Shown in pieces: positions 25,380 to 33,589 of a stretch of DNA of 64,000 nt. This stretch comes from Nocardia transvalensis NBRC 15921 (lineage in GTDB: Bacteria > Actinomycetota > Actinomycetes > Mycobacteriales > Mycobacteriaceae). Each line of letters starts with the position of its first letter. Positions within the stretch are counted from its first letter, which is position 1. Below the pieces are notes generated by a model. That model was not told the DNA's origin and searched no databases. It was given only the letters and a program-made list of their open reading frames with translations. The translations under genes were made by a program, and so were the position numbers. The stretch spans positions 32,637 through 96,636 of the forward strand of contig NZ_BAGL01000083.1 in the NCBI RefSeq assembly GCF_000308875.1, written 5' to 3'.

Positions 25380-26164
25380 CCGCTGCGACCGACCGGTCCC
25401 AGCGCTGGACCCGGCTGCTGGAGCTGCTGGCCGAGGCCGGGCGGCTGTCGGTGGAGGAGGCCGCCGAGCGCCTCGGCGTCTCCCCCGCCACCATCCGCCG
25501 CGACTTCACCGCGCTGGCAGATCAGCAACTGGCGACCCGCACCCACGGCGGCATCGTCGCCACCCAGGTCGCCTACGACCTGCCCGCCCGGTATCGCAGC
25601 GGCGACGCGGCCAAGCAGCGCGTCGCCGAATACACTGCGGGACTGGTGGATCCGGCCGAGGTGGTGGGCCTCAACGGCGGCACCACCACCACGGCCGTGG
25701 CCCGCGCCCTGGCCGGCCGCACCGACCTGCCGACGTCGGCCGACAACCAGATGACCATCGTCACCAACGCCCTCAACATCGCCGGCGAACTGGTCCTGCG
25801 CCCCCACCTCCGCACCATCTGCCTCGGCGGCATGGCCCGCCGCGAATCCTACGAACTCCACGGCCCCCTCGCCGAACTCACCCTCGCCGAATTGCGCTTG
25901 GACACAGTGATTCTCGGCGTCAACGCCATCTCCGCCGAGGGCGGCGCCCAATGCCGCCACCTCGACGAGGCGGGCATCAACGCCGAAATGGCCCGCCGCG
26001 CCCGCCGCATCATCGTCGTAGCCACAGCCGAAAAGCTGGAACGCACCGCGCTCGCCCGCATCTGCCCCATCGAGAACATAGACATCCTGGTCATCGATAC
26101 CGCCGCGGATCCTGCGGAGATCGCGCTAATTCGTGCGGCCGGGGTGCGGGTGGAATTGGTTTAG
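25376..26164 (+). CDS. DeoR-family transcriptional repressor of the sugar operons
   Basis: Regulator of 262 residues: DeoR helix-turn-helix at about residues 20-50 (AAERLGVSPATIRRDF) and a DeoRC sugar-phosphate sensor domain with the GLNGGTTTTAVARAL loop near residue 98 and a C-terminal VVATAEKL motif. It is the last gene of the ABC operon, overlapping by ATGA. It probably senses a phosphorylated intermediate of the divergent catabolic pathway and acts at 22180-22219, like AgaR in enteric bacteria. Confidence 0.87.
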   Translation: MTAATDRSQRWTRLLELLAEAGRLSVEEAAERLGVSPATIRRDFTALADQQLATRTHGGIVATQVAYDLPARYRSGDAAKQRVAEYTAGLVDPAEVVGLNGGTTTTAVARALAGRTDLPTSADNQMTIVTNALNIAGELVLRPHLRTICLGGMARRESYELHGPLAELTLAELRLDTVILGVNAISAEGGAQCRHLDEAGINAEMARRARRIIVVATAEKLERTALARICPIENIDILVIDTAADPAEIALIRAAGVRVELV

Positions 26165-26258
26165 GCGCAACGCTTTCCACTCCGATACGGCTGCCGACCT
26201 CCCAATTCCTGTGGTGAAAGCAAGTATTCGACGCTCGGGCGTCCTATAGGGTCCGTCC

Positions 26259-26654
26259 GTGACGAATATGCGAATCAATGGACCCGTACTCGCGGCCGTA
26301 TCCGCCGCACTTCTGACGCTGGGGCCGACCACCGCACTGGCGAGCGCCCAAGCGCCGCTGCAAGCTCCCGAGGTCACCTTCACCGGCACCTCTCCAGGAA
26401 CCGTGACCGCGACCGTGCACAACCCCAACGAAACCGGCAGGTGCTGGGCCGAAGCCGGCGTCGGACCGGAGAACGACCACCGCTTCTTCAGCAACGGCAC
26501 CCCGGAATCGATGGCCAAAGCCGGCCAGACCGCGACCACAAAACTCGAGGGACTCGAACCGGGCACAGCCATCACCGCCCGAGGCGCCTGCTTCGACGAC
26601 ACCGCCACCGGCGGCATGCCCTTCACCGAACCGGAGACAGTCACCGTCCCCTGA
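26259..26654 (+). CDS. Small secreted protein of unknown function
   Basis: 131 residues with a Sec-type signal peptide (hydrophobic core about residues 8-25, probable cleavage after ALASAQA). The mature part looks like a single beta-rich domain with two Cys residues that could form a disulfide. GTG 26259 or ATG 26268 could be the start. It is a single gene ended by a strong hairpin at 26750. No family was recognised. Confidence 0.6.
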   Translation: MTNMRINGPVLAAVSAALLTLGPTTALASAQAPLQAPEVTFTGTSPGTVTATVHNPNETGRCWAEAGVGPENDHRFFSNGTPESMAKAGQTATTKLEGLEPGTAITARGACFDDTATGGMPFTEPETVTVP

Positions 26655-26749
26655 GGTCACACCCGCCCGCAGGGGGCGGGCGTCGAACCTTCTTGAGCAC
26701 AACCGATTTCAATTGAACACTTGCAGTCATCCAGTCCACCAGGACGACG

Positions 26750-26785
26750 AAGGCCCTGTCCGGCGATCCGCCCGGACAGGGCCTT
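26750..26785. terminator. Bidirectional hairpin terminator
   Basis: Perfect 14-bp arms (AAGGCCCTGTCCGG, 26750-26763, and its complement at 26772-26785) with an 8-nt loop, between convergent genes ending at 26654 and 26798. Its A/T ends give short T-runs in both directions. Confidence 0.85.
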
Positions 26786-26797
26786 GGACATTGAGGG

Positions 26798-27073
26798 CTA
26801 CTTTCGGTCGAACTCGCCGTCCCTCACGCCAGCCACAAACGTGTCCCACTCGGAAGGACCGAACACGAGCGCGGGGCCGGTCGGGTTCTTGGAGTCACGT
26901 ACTCCGACCATGCCCTCTTCGAGGTGTGCGGCTTCGACGCAATCGCGACTCGGTCCGCTACGAGTGCTCTTGAACCACTTCGGCCTGTCCAGATACGCCA
27001 CTTCTACGCAATCCTTCTGGGAGCCACTGTGACTGGACTTGAACCACTTGGCTCCGGACAGGTCGATGCTCAC
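26798..27073 (-). CDS. DUF397 protein with a truncated extra N-terminal repeat
   Basis: 91 residues. A complete DUF397 domain (KWFKSTRSG ... CVEAAHL ... VGVRDSKNP ... W..F..GVRDGEF) is preceded by a second copy of its first 23 residues (AKWFKSSHSG ... CVEVAYL), an internal partial duplication. DUF397 proteins are small partners of XRE/DUF5753 regulators in actinobacteria; the pairs behave as antitoxin-like or developmental control modules. It lies 20 bp after a single-domain paralogue and the regulator gene, probably co-transcribed. Confidence 0.85.
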   Translation of the reverse strand: MSIDLSGAKWFKSSHSGSQKDCVEVAYLDRPKWFKSTRSGPSRDCVEAAHLEEGMVGVRDSKNPTGPALVFGPSEWDTFVAGVRDGEFDRK

Positions 27074-27093
27074 GACGCGAACTCCTCAGTTAC

Positions 27094-27300
27094 TCAAGCG
27101 CGATTGAACTCGCCGTCCCTCACACCAGCGGTGAAGGCGTCCCATTCGGCTGGGGTGAAGACGAGCGCAGACCCGTGCGGGTTCTTGGAATCACGCACCC
27201 CGACATGACCTTCGTCCAGATGGGCAACCTCTACACAGTCACGGGTCGAGCTGCTGCGACTCGACTTGAACCACTTCGCCCCGGACAGGTCAACGCTCAC
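27094..27300 (-). CDS. DUF397 domain protein
   Basis: 68 residues, one DUF397 domain (AKWFKSSRSS, CVEVAHL, VGVRDSKNP, EWDAFTAGVRDGEF). Its start overlaps the stop of the XRE regulator gene by 4 nt, the standard arrangement of this pair. It is nearly identical in layout to the second half of the neighbour at 26798-27073, a recent tandem duplicate. Known relatives are thought to bind or modulate the XRE partner. Confidence 0.87.
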   Translation of the reverse strand: MSVDLSGAKWFKSSRSSSTRDCVEVAHLDEGHVGVRDSKNPHGSALVFTPAEWDAFTAGVRDGEFNRA

Positions 27301-28190
27301 GCGGCATACTCCTTCGCTACATCCAGGATTAGTCGCCTGGTCTTGCTCTGATCCAACGCTACACGCGAAATGTCCTGTAGCGCGTTCCGATATCGCTGCA
27401 CGTCGGCCTCGCGCTCCAGGAAGAGATCACCCGCGTACTCTTCCACGTACACCACAGGCGGCTCCATCATCTTGGACTGTGGTAGCGGCGGAAACTCCAG
27501 CAGGACGAAAGAACCCGACAGCAACCCGAGATGGCTCGGCTTATCGAACGTCACGACCCGTATCGAAACGTTGGGCAGGGCCATAACATTCACTAGATGC
27601 TGTAGCTGCTCGTGCATCACGGCCGCTCCACCGATCTGGTTTCGGATCACGGCCTCCGACAGGATGACGTCTATCTCGAGGCGCTTGTTCTCCAGGAGCG
27701 ACTGCCGCCGAGTCGCCCATTCGATGCGCTTCTCGATCTGCTCCGGTGGGGCGGTCGGAGACTCAGCCCACGCCAGCGCGCGGCGATAGGAGGGGGTCTG
27801 AAGCAGCCCCTGCAAGGTGGTCACTTTCCACGTGATCAACCGTTTCGCAGCGTCTTCCAACGCCAAGTAATGATCGAAGTCGTAGTGGATCTCGTCGGCG
27901 TAGCCGCGCCACCAGCCACCTTGTTTGCTCTTGTGCGCCTTCCGAATCTCGTCCACGAGGCCGAGCATCATCCGCCGTTCGGCATCGGTAGCTCCGAAAA
28001 GATCGCACAATGCGTTCATCTGGAGACGTGTCACCCGGGTGGACAACCCATCTTCGGTACGGCTGATCGATTGCGGGGATGTCTCTGCCGCCCGGCCCAC
28101 CTCGGCGAGGGTCAGCCCTTTTGCGGTACGCATTCGTCGAAGTTCACGGCCCAAAGCACGGCGCGCAAGGGTACTTCCGATCTCACTCAC
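27297..28190 (-). CDS. XRE-family regulator with DUF5753 domain (Scr1/WhiJ-like)
   Basis: About 297 residues. Helix-turn-helix at residues 13-70 (LRRMRTAKGLTLAEVGRAAE), then a DUF5753 domain with GLLQTPSYRRAL and the LLSGSFVLLEFP segment. GTG 28190 was chosen because GAGG lies eight bases upstream; TTG 28211 is an alternative. Such proteins repress their own operon with a DUF397 partner and have been described as toxin-antitoxin-like. Two DUF397 genes follow in the same operon. Confidence 0.87.
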   Translation of the reverse strand: MSEIGSTLARRALGRELRRMRTAKGLTLAEVGRAAETSPQSISRTEDGLSTRVTRLQMNALCDLFGATDAERRMMLGLVDEIRKAHKSKQGGWWRGYADEIHYDFDHYLALEDAAKRLITWKVTTLQGLLQTPSYRRALAWAESPTAPPEQIEKRIEWATRRQSLLENKRLEIDVILSEAVIRNQIGGAAVMHEQLQHLVNVMALPNVSIRVVTFDKPSHLGLLSGSFVLLEFPPLPQSKMMEPPVVYVEEYAGDLFLEREADVQRYRNALQDISRVALDQSKTRRLILDVAKEYAA

Positions 28191-28439
28191 GTCGTTAGCC
28201 TCGCTATCCAATGATCCAGTAACTGAACGGGTTCAAGCGGCGGCGTCCGTGTGATGACATCCGTGCAGGAAGTATGGCAGAAGCCAGTCGAATCCATCCC
28301 TTTGGATATTTCCAGCCGCCCTCGCGAGCGGTACTACTGGATGCCACCCGTTAGCCGGGACCCCAAGCTGCACCGCTCCATCCCGTTCTCCGGCACCGGC
28401 TACCGGCACACCAAACACCCCCCGAAACCTGGAGCGCCC

Positions 28440-28631
28440 ATGTACGGCCTTCCGATTACCGACCACAGCGAATTGCCCGTGATGACAACCGATTACGCCC
28501 ACCTGATCATGCAGAACCACATCGACTGCCCGACCTTGGCCTGCCCGGTCAAACGCCAAGCCAAGCTGTGCCTCGTGGAGGCCGGACTACTCACCCCCGA
28601 CTCCCACCGCACCCGCGAAATGGGCCACTGA
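28440..28631 (+). CDS. Small protein with paired Cys motif, unknown function
   Basis: 63 residues. ATG 28440 has GGAG five bases upstream; an in-frame start at 28251/28254 would add 63 residues of poorly structured sequence. A CPTLACPVKRQAK segment has closely spaced Cys residues that could bind metal or form a disulfide. It is one base upstream of the DUF4254 gene and probably co-transcribed. Not recognised further. Confidence 0.5.
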   Translation: MYGLPITDHSELPVMTTDYAHLIMQNHIDCPTLACPVKRQAKLCLVEAGLLTPDSHRTREMGH

Positions 28632-28632
28632 C

Positions 28633-29100
28633 ATGCCGCCCCACCATGAACGCACGACCGTCCGAACCGGACGGCTGCAACTCCCCGGCAAGGACTTGCT
28701 CCTGGCCGCGATGCGAGACATGCCCCACCGCCCCCACCCAATGCTCGAAGCCGCAGCCGAACTCGCGACCCTCCACCACCAACTCCCCACCCTCCCCCAA
28801 GGCCCCGAAACCAGCGAAATCAACCGCCAGCGAGCCGATTTGATGCTCTCCATAGACAGATTCGTCCTGTTCGTCACCCCAATCCCCCAAGGCAGCACCC
28901 CCCTCCACACCGAAACAATCGGCACCATCATCGACAGACTCGCCTGGCACTGCACCGACGCCTACCTAACCCACGCCGAAGACGACCACGCCCACGGCAT
29001 GGCAGTCCTCCTGCTCCACGCCCTCGCCGACTCCTACGAAGCACTCGCGGAGGAGGTGACCCGCGGAATCCGCCGCCTCCCGACCACCTTCCATCCCTGA
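28633..29100 (+). CDS. DUF4254 family protein (copy A)
   Basis: 155 residues. The conserved block HTETIGTIIDRLAWH is the core of DUF4254. Predicted mostly helical, no signal peptide. The paralogue at 31508-31999 shares the same block (HTETVGTVIDRLAQF) and the helical C-terminus ending near CRLP/IRRLP. The function of the family is unknown. It is coupled to the small Cys protein upstream. Confidence 0.75.
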   Translation: MPPHHERTTVRTGRLQLPGKDLLLAAMRDMPHRPHPMLEAAAELATLHHQLPTLPQGPETSEINRQRADLMLSIDRFVLFVTPIPQGSTPLHTETIGTIIDRLAWHCTDAYLTHAEDDHAHGMAVLLLHALADSYEALAEEVTRGIRRLPTTFHP

Positions 29101-29396
29101 TTCGCGACGCATCCCGGTTGCGTTCCGGCAATATCGGAACCCAGCCGGCCGGCCCGGCTGGCGCACTACCGCCGTCGCGGCCCACCACAGGGTCTCGATC
29201 GTCGTGATCATCGGCTGTGCGACCCTCGTACAGAGCCACAGGAATTGGTTGTCGACGCAAGGCCGTAGCCGGAGCCCGCGGGTGCGCGGCACAGGCGCGG
29301 GGTGCGACGCTGTTGGCTGCACGTGCAGCCAGTGTCGCGGCATCACGAAACCGCCACTACAGCAATGATTCTCGCCCTCGATCGACAGGACGCTAG

Positions 29397-30015
29397 ATGC
29401 CCCGGACCGCCACGGCGATCATTCCACCACCCGCCGCGAATCCCGATGACGAGGTGAACCGATACCTCCGGAGGTTCAAGGCGTCGCTGGTGAAGCGATG
29501 GTCGCACACGCGCATGACAGAGTTGTACGAGATCGTCGACCTGTCGGTCTATCTGTGGGCGCTGGACCGGACGGATGAGGCACTCGCCATCCTGCGCTCC
29601 GTGACAACGGTGATCACCGAGCCGCCGCGGTCGCGAGACGGCACGGTCGATTACAACATCTGGTGCCCGGTGTCAGCGGCCAACGCGCTCGAGGCCTGGC
29701 TGCTGCGCGGCCGCGGTGACGCCGCGGTTCAGGTCCCGGCCGCCCGGGTTGTCAGCGATCCCGGGCCCGGCCGACAACCCGGACTTCATCGGAGGAACGG
29801 TGACCGCCGCGCCGGAGAAGTTGGCTGCCGCCGCCGGAGCTTCGGTGAAGCGAGCCTGCCACTCGATATCCAGAACCCTGATGAGCCTGCTGTTGTTGGC
29901 CGAGCTTGCGGCCGCCGGTCACCCCTACGCCGACTACTACGACGCTGCCGACGTAGCACGGCTGATCGAAACCGGCCGCGATCTGCTCCACGCACGCCTC
30001 ACCGCAGCCGCCTGA
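29397..30015 (+). pseudogene. Frameshifted helical gene of unknown function
   Basis: An ATG at 29397 opens a frame whose first 110-120 codons read like a protein (NRYLRRFKASLVKRWSHTR ... YLWALDRTDEALAIL). Past about 29760 it degenerates into Arg/Pro-rich text, while the +1 frame continues plausibly (ADNPDFIGGTVTAAPEKL ... LLLLAELAAAGHPYADYY) to a stop at 30015. Joined by a one-base shift in the run CCCGGGCCCGG near 29760, the two give about 205 residues. This may be a mutation or a sequencing error. Family not recognised. Confidence 0.6.
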
Positions 30016-30131
30016 CCCCAGCTTCCCCAGGCCCCGCAACAAGCGAATCGCCCTCAGCGCCGGTGAATCGATTGCGCCGCCTCGCAACGGTGTCGGCCAC
30101 TGAAACCTTCAGGTCAGCTACCGTCGGACCG

Positions 30132-30632
30132 ATGAAGCGTGTGCTGATCACCGGCATGTCGGGGACGGGTAAGTCGTCGTTGCTGTCCGAGCTGTCGGCG
30201 CGCGGGTACGACACGGTGGACACCGACTACGGCGACTACTTCGAGACGGTCGACGGCGAACGGTTGTGGCGAACGGACCGCATCGACGCTCTGCTGGCGG
30301 CCGATCCGCGCGACGACGCCGAGCCGCTGTTCGTACAGGGCACAACGCGCAACCAGACCATGTTCTATCCCCGTTTCGACCACATCGTGCTGCTCAGCGC
30401 CCCGGCCGAGGTTCTTGTCGAGCGCCTGGCCGACCGCGCCACCAATTCCTACGGCAAATCTCCGGACGAACTCGCCGAGGTCCTGGAGAACCTGGCTACG
30501 GTAGAGCCGTTGCTGCGCGCGTCGGCCACCCTCGAGGTCGTGACCACGGTCCCGGTCGCCGAAGTCGCGGATATCGTTGTCGCACACGTGGTCCAGGTTT
30601 CGGGTGACACGTTGGACGGCGAGCCTCGGTGA
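30132..30632 (+). CDS. Small P-loop kinase (AAA/shikimate-kinase-like)
   Basis: 166 residues. Walker A GMSGTGKSS at residues 7-15, a conserved DTDYGDY after strand 2, and a VLLSAPAEVLVERL lid-region segment give the layout of small nucleotide/shikimate kinase-like proteins. The substrate is unknown. ATG 30132 directly precedes the P-loop strand, as in the family. An upstream frame continuing from 29397 is treated as out-of-frame noise. Confidence 0.72.
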   Translation: MKRVLITGMSGTGKSSLLSELSARGYDTVDTDYGDYFETVDGERLWRTDRIDALLAADPRDDAEPLFVQGTTRNQTMFYPRFDHIVLLSAPAEVLVERLADRATNSYGKSPDELAEVLENLATVEPLLRASATLEVVTTVPVAEVADIVVAHVVQVSGDTLDGEPR

Positions 30633-30666
30633 TCGGAGCGGTCGCAAGTGCCCAGCCGTCGCTGAT

Positions 30667-31095
30667 TCAGCGCGGGCGGCGGAACCAATCGCCGGATACC
30701 CGCATCGACAGCAGCACCACGATCGCGATGGCGGCGGGGATCTCGAGCCACCCTCCGACGAAGGGGCCCTTGGGATTCGACGCTTCCAGCAGGCCGAGCA
30801 GGATCATCCATCCGCCGAACACGATGACGGTCACCCGCGCGCCCTTACCGGCTCGACCGAAGAACAGGGACCCGATGGCCGCGCCGAAGATCGGGAGGGA
30901 CATACCCATATACGTACCGGCGACGTACGACTCACCGATCGCGATATTCACGACGATGACGACGAGCGCCAGCGCACCCAACACCAAGGCCAACACCTGG
31001 GCTACCCGCACCTGAGTCGGCATAACCGTCGGCGGGCCTGGAATCTGAGCAGGATGCGTTGAGCCATAAGGGTTTTGGTACTGCATGTTCGTCAT
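30667..31095 (-). CDS. Membrane protein, paralogue of 16828-17220
   Basis: 142 residues. A polar N-terminus rich in Gln, Pro and Tyr is followed by about four hydrophobic helices and a terminal SGDWFRRPR. ATG 31095 is used; ATG 31086 is possible. The Gly/Tyr/Pro start and the four helices suggest a small envelope protein; function unknown. It is convergent with the kinase gene at 30132-30632. Confidence 0.65.
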   Translation of the reverse strand: MTNMQYQNPYGSTHPAQIPGPPTVMPTQVRVAQVLALVLGALALVVIVVNIAIGESYVAGTYMGMSLPIFGAAIGSLFFGRAGKGARVTVIVFGGWMILLGLLEASNPKGPFVGGWLEIPAAIAIVVLLSMRVSGDWFRRPR

Positions 31096-31507
31096 ACCCC
31101 CGAGAGTAGGTGGCGTCACACCACAACTTCTTGCGGTTTCCTTAACGGGATTCGCCTCGAAAAGCCCCAACCGCACCGGTTGTTCCGGTGCTTTCGCTGT
31201 CTCCGGATCGCTCGTAGGGAATCTGGTCCGGAAACCCCCGCAGAGCGATGGTTCCGTTCGAACCTGCTCCGCACATCGGTAGTACGTAGGTATGCCGGGG
31301 CGGGTCGGCCATCGCGCTCGATCCACCGAATTCATCTCCCGATCCTCGGCAGAGGGTGGAAGACGAATTCAGAAAAGGTGCGATCTTCGCCACCCCCCGA
31401 GCGAAAGATGTAGGGGGCGACAAGATTTCGCGCGGTGATGTCAAGGGCTCTGACGTGGGATTCCCCCGGACGGGAGGCGCGGCGGGACCGACGGCCCCGG
31501 ACGGACA
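31096..31507. other. Intergenic region of 412 bp between divergent genes
   Basis: Lies between the membrane protein gene (start 31095) and DUF4254 copy B (start 31508). It is less GC-rich in places and must hold both promoters, but I see no confident -35/-10 pair, palindrome or RNA gene. A long minus-strand frame crossing it has no coding-like features. Confidence 0.5.
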
Positions 31508-31999
31508 ATGAATCTCGTTGCCGATCGGAAACATTCGGCGTGCAACATTGCGACCGTGGAATCGCTCCCACCCGAACACAGCCTCCTCGAGGCATGCCGC
31601 GGGACAGTGCTCGATGATCATGTCGTGCTGCGTTGTGCCCGTCGGCTGGCCGAACTGCACGAGCAGCGGCTCGCCGCGGCGGCGAGTGCCGCGGCCGATA
31701 TCGATCGTGATCGTGCCCGGCTCGTGCACGAGATAGATCATTGGGTCGCGTGGAAGTTACCGCGTGCGCGCGGGGGGTCGCGGTTACATACGGAGACGGT
31801 GGGGACCGTGATCGATCGGCTGGCGCAGTTCTCGGCGCTGGCCTATCTGACGCTGGCCGATTCTCCCGAGTGGGTGGTTCGCGACGCCTGGCGGCGGCTG
31901 TCGGAGCTGGCGACCGCCTATCAGGACCTCGCCACCGAGATCGAGGCGGGGAAATGCCGCCTGCCCGACCTCAGCGGTACCCATTCCTACGAACACTGA
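31508..31999 (+). CDS. DUF4254 family protein (copy B)
   Basis: 163 residues, with the DUF4254 core HTETVGTVIDRLAQF near residue 97 and a helical, charged N-terminal half. Paralogue of 28633-29100, from which it differs by a longer linker. ATG 31508 is used; GTG 31559 matches the other copy's length better. Function unknown. Confidence 0.72.
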   Translation: MNLVADRKHSACNIATVESLPPEHSLLEACRGTVLDDHVVLRCARRLAELHEQRLAAAASAAADIDRDRARLVHEIDHWVAWKLPRARGGSRLHTETVGTVIDRLAQFSALAYLTLADSPEWVVRDAWRRLSELATAYQDLATEIEAGKCRLPDLSGTHSYEH

Positions 32000-32014
32000 C
32001 AGAGGAGAGCCACA

Positions 32015-32048
32015 CGGCGGCGCCGGACGAGGGAACGGGGCGCCGCCG
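32015..32048. terminator. Hairpin after DUF4254 copy B
   Basis: 10-bp arms CGGCGGCGCC (32015-32024) and its complement (32039-32048) with a 14-nt loop, 15 bases after the gene stop and between convergent genes. It lacks a T-run, as do many actinobacterial terminators. Confidence 0.5.
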
Positions 32049-32157
32049 CAGGCAGGGATGGCCGGATCTGGGCAGTTGATCCGCACCGGTCGGACCGGCT
32101 CACCGATCGTGACCCCGTACCCTCGAGGCGACCCGCGATTCGCCTGTGAATCTCCTG

Positions 32158-33426
32158 TCAGCGACCGGCTTCGGAGCAGCCCGGCGGCACCAGGCGCCCG
32201 GCCAGCATGTCCTCCACCCAGACCCCGGTAGCCGGGACGGCGAGCGCGCCGACGGTGAAATGCTCGCCCGGCAAAGGATCCAGCCGGACCCGCGCACCGC
32301 GACCACACCAGTCGTCGTACAGATTGCGCGCCTGCTCGAACGGTATCCAGAATTCGTTGACGCCGTGATAGACCATGACCGGCGTCTTCGGCGCGATCGC
32401 GCCCAGCCTGTTGTCCGCCAGGATCTTTCGCACCATCGGCAAAGCCATCGGATCGGGCGCGTCGGTGAGCCGCTCGACCTTCAGCGAGGCCAGCAGGCCC
32501 AGCACGGCCTCGCCACCGACGCAGATGTCCTTGAACGCGTGCGCCAGCCGCCAGCCGTCGTCGTTGAGCAGCGTCAGCAACTCCGGATACTCGCGCGCCA
32601 GCCCGAGCGCCGCGGCCAGGAAGATTCCCGACGCGCCGTTGACCCCGTCCATGGTCCGCGGCAGCAGCGCGTAATCCGCGGGGATACCGCCGATGAGAAC
32701 GCCGGCGATGCGTAGTTCCGGGGCGTACTCGCCGGCCAGCTGTGCCGCCCACCCCGTGGCCCCGGCCCCGCCGGAGTAACCGCTGATCACGATCGGCGCG
32801 TCCGGCCGCAGCGTGGCGAGGCCGAGATGCGCGGCGGCCCGCAGCGAGTCCAGCACGGCGTGGCCGCCCATCCGGCCCGCCCCGTACGCCTGCCGCGGTC
32901 CCTGGTGATCGGGCACGACCACGGCGTAGTCGCGCGCGAGAAGCAGCCCGATGGACAGCTGATCGGCCTGAATACCCTCCCGCAACTGCCGAGACGGCGT
33001 GCAGCTGTTTCCGAGCGAGGAGATCGGGATGTCGTAGGACACCAGCGGCCGCGGCCCGGTCCCCCGCCACTCCGACCTGGGCATCAGCACCGTGGCGACC
33101 ACCGGCGCCGGGCGGCCCTTGGCATCGGTGGACCGGATCAGCAGTTCGATGGACCGCACCGGCACGGGGAACCAGTTGTTCACCGCCCGCGACGCGAGAA
33201 CCGTTCCCGGCGAGCGCTTTTCGAATCCGGTTGGCGGTGCGTAGAACTTGTCGTCCGGCGGCGTCGGCAGGATCGACTCGAGTTCGTGCGGCGGATCGAC
33301 GAGAGTGTCGAGCAGATCCGCACGCGCCACCGTCCGATCCGCGTCGACCACAGCCGGCGCCATCACCATCAGTACCGCCACGGCCGCCACCCGCATCCCG
33401 GCGACCACCCACTGCCGATTCGCCAC
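32158..33426 (-). CDS. Secretory lipase family protein
   Basis: Predicted exported lipase/esterase of 422 residues. The N-terminus carries a signal peptide (hydrophobic stretch about residues 8-28). The nucleophile elbow is GYSGGAGA, an Asp/His pair is available in the C-terminal part (VMVYHGVNEF, LPGEHFTVGA), and paired Cys residues suggest disulfides. GTG 33426 has GGGAG eight bases upstream. Same family as the fragment at the left edge. It probably acts on host or environmental lipids; the substrate is unproven. Confidence 0.83.
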   Translation of the reverse strand: MANRQWVVAGMRVAAVAVLMVMAPAVVDADRTVARADLLDTLVDPPHELESILPTPPDDKFYAPPTGFEKRSPGTVLASRAVNNWFPVPVRSIELLIRSTDAKGRPAPVVATVLMPRSEWRGTGPRPLVSYDIPISSLGNSCTPSRQLREGIQADQLSIGLLLARDYAVVVPDHQGPRQAYGAGRMGGHAVLDSLRAAAHLGLATLRPDAPIVISGYSGGAGATGWAAQLAGEYAPELRIAGVLIGGIPADYALLPRTMDGVNGASGIFLAAALGLAREYPELLTLLNDDGWRLAHAFKDICVGGEAVLGLLASLKVERLTDAPDPMALPMVRKILADNRLGAIAPKTPVMVYHGVNEFWIPFEQARNLYDDWCGRGARVRLDPLPGEHFTVGALAVPATGVWVEDMLAGRLVPPGCSEAGR

Positions 33427-33589
33427 TCCGCTCACTCCCCGATGTGCTCGTCCGCCCACAGGACAACGCCGCCGATTCCGTGCACTGCCCGCCCAGCTGA
33501 AGAACACCCGAATACAACGGGCCTCCCCAGCTTTACATGCCTACTGGTTGGTTTCTGTTCATCCCGACCGGCGCGCCGCGAAGCAGCTG

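Noticed and set aside
28251..28439. N-terminal extension of the small Cys protein
   Set aside because: The downstream ATG at 28440 has a well-placed GGAG; the extension has no clear ribosome site or domain. Kept as an alternative only.
31142..31741. 199-codon minus-strand frame across the DUF4254 copy B promoter
   Set aside because: No ribosome site, low-complexity sequence, and it overlaps a conserved-domain gene on the other strand.
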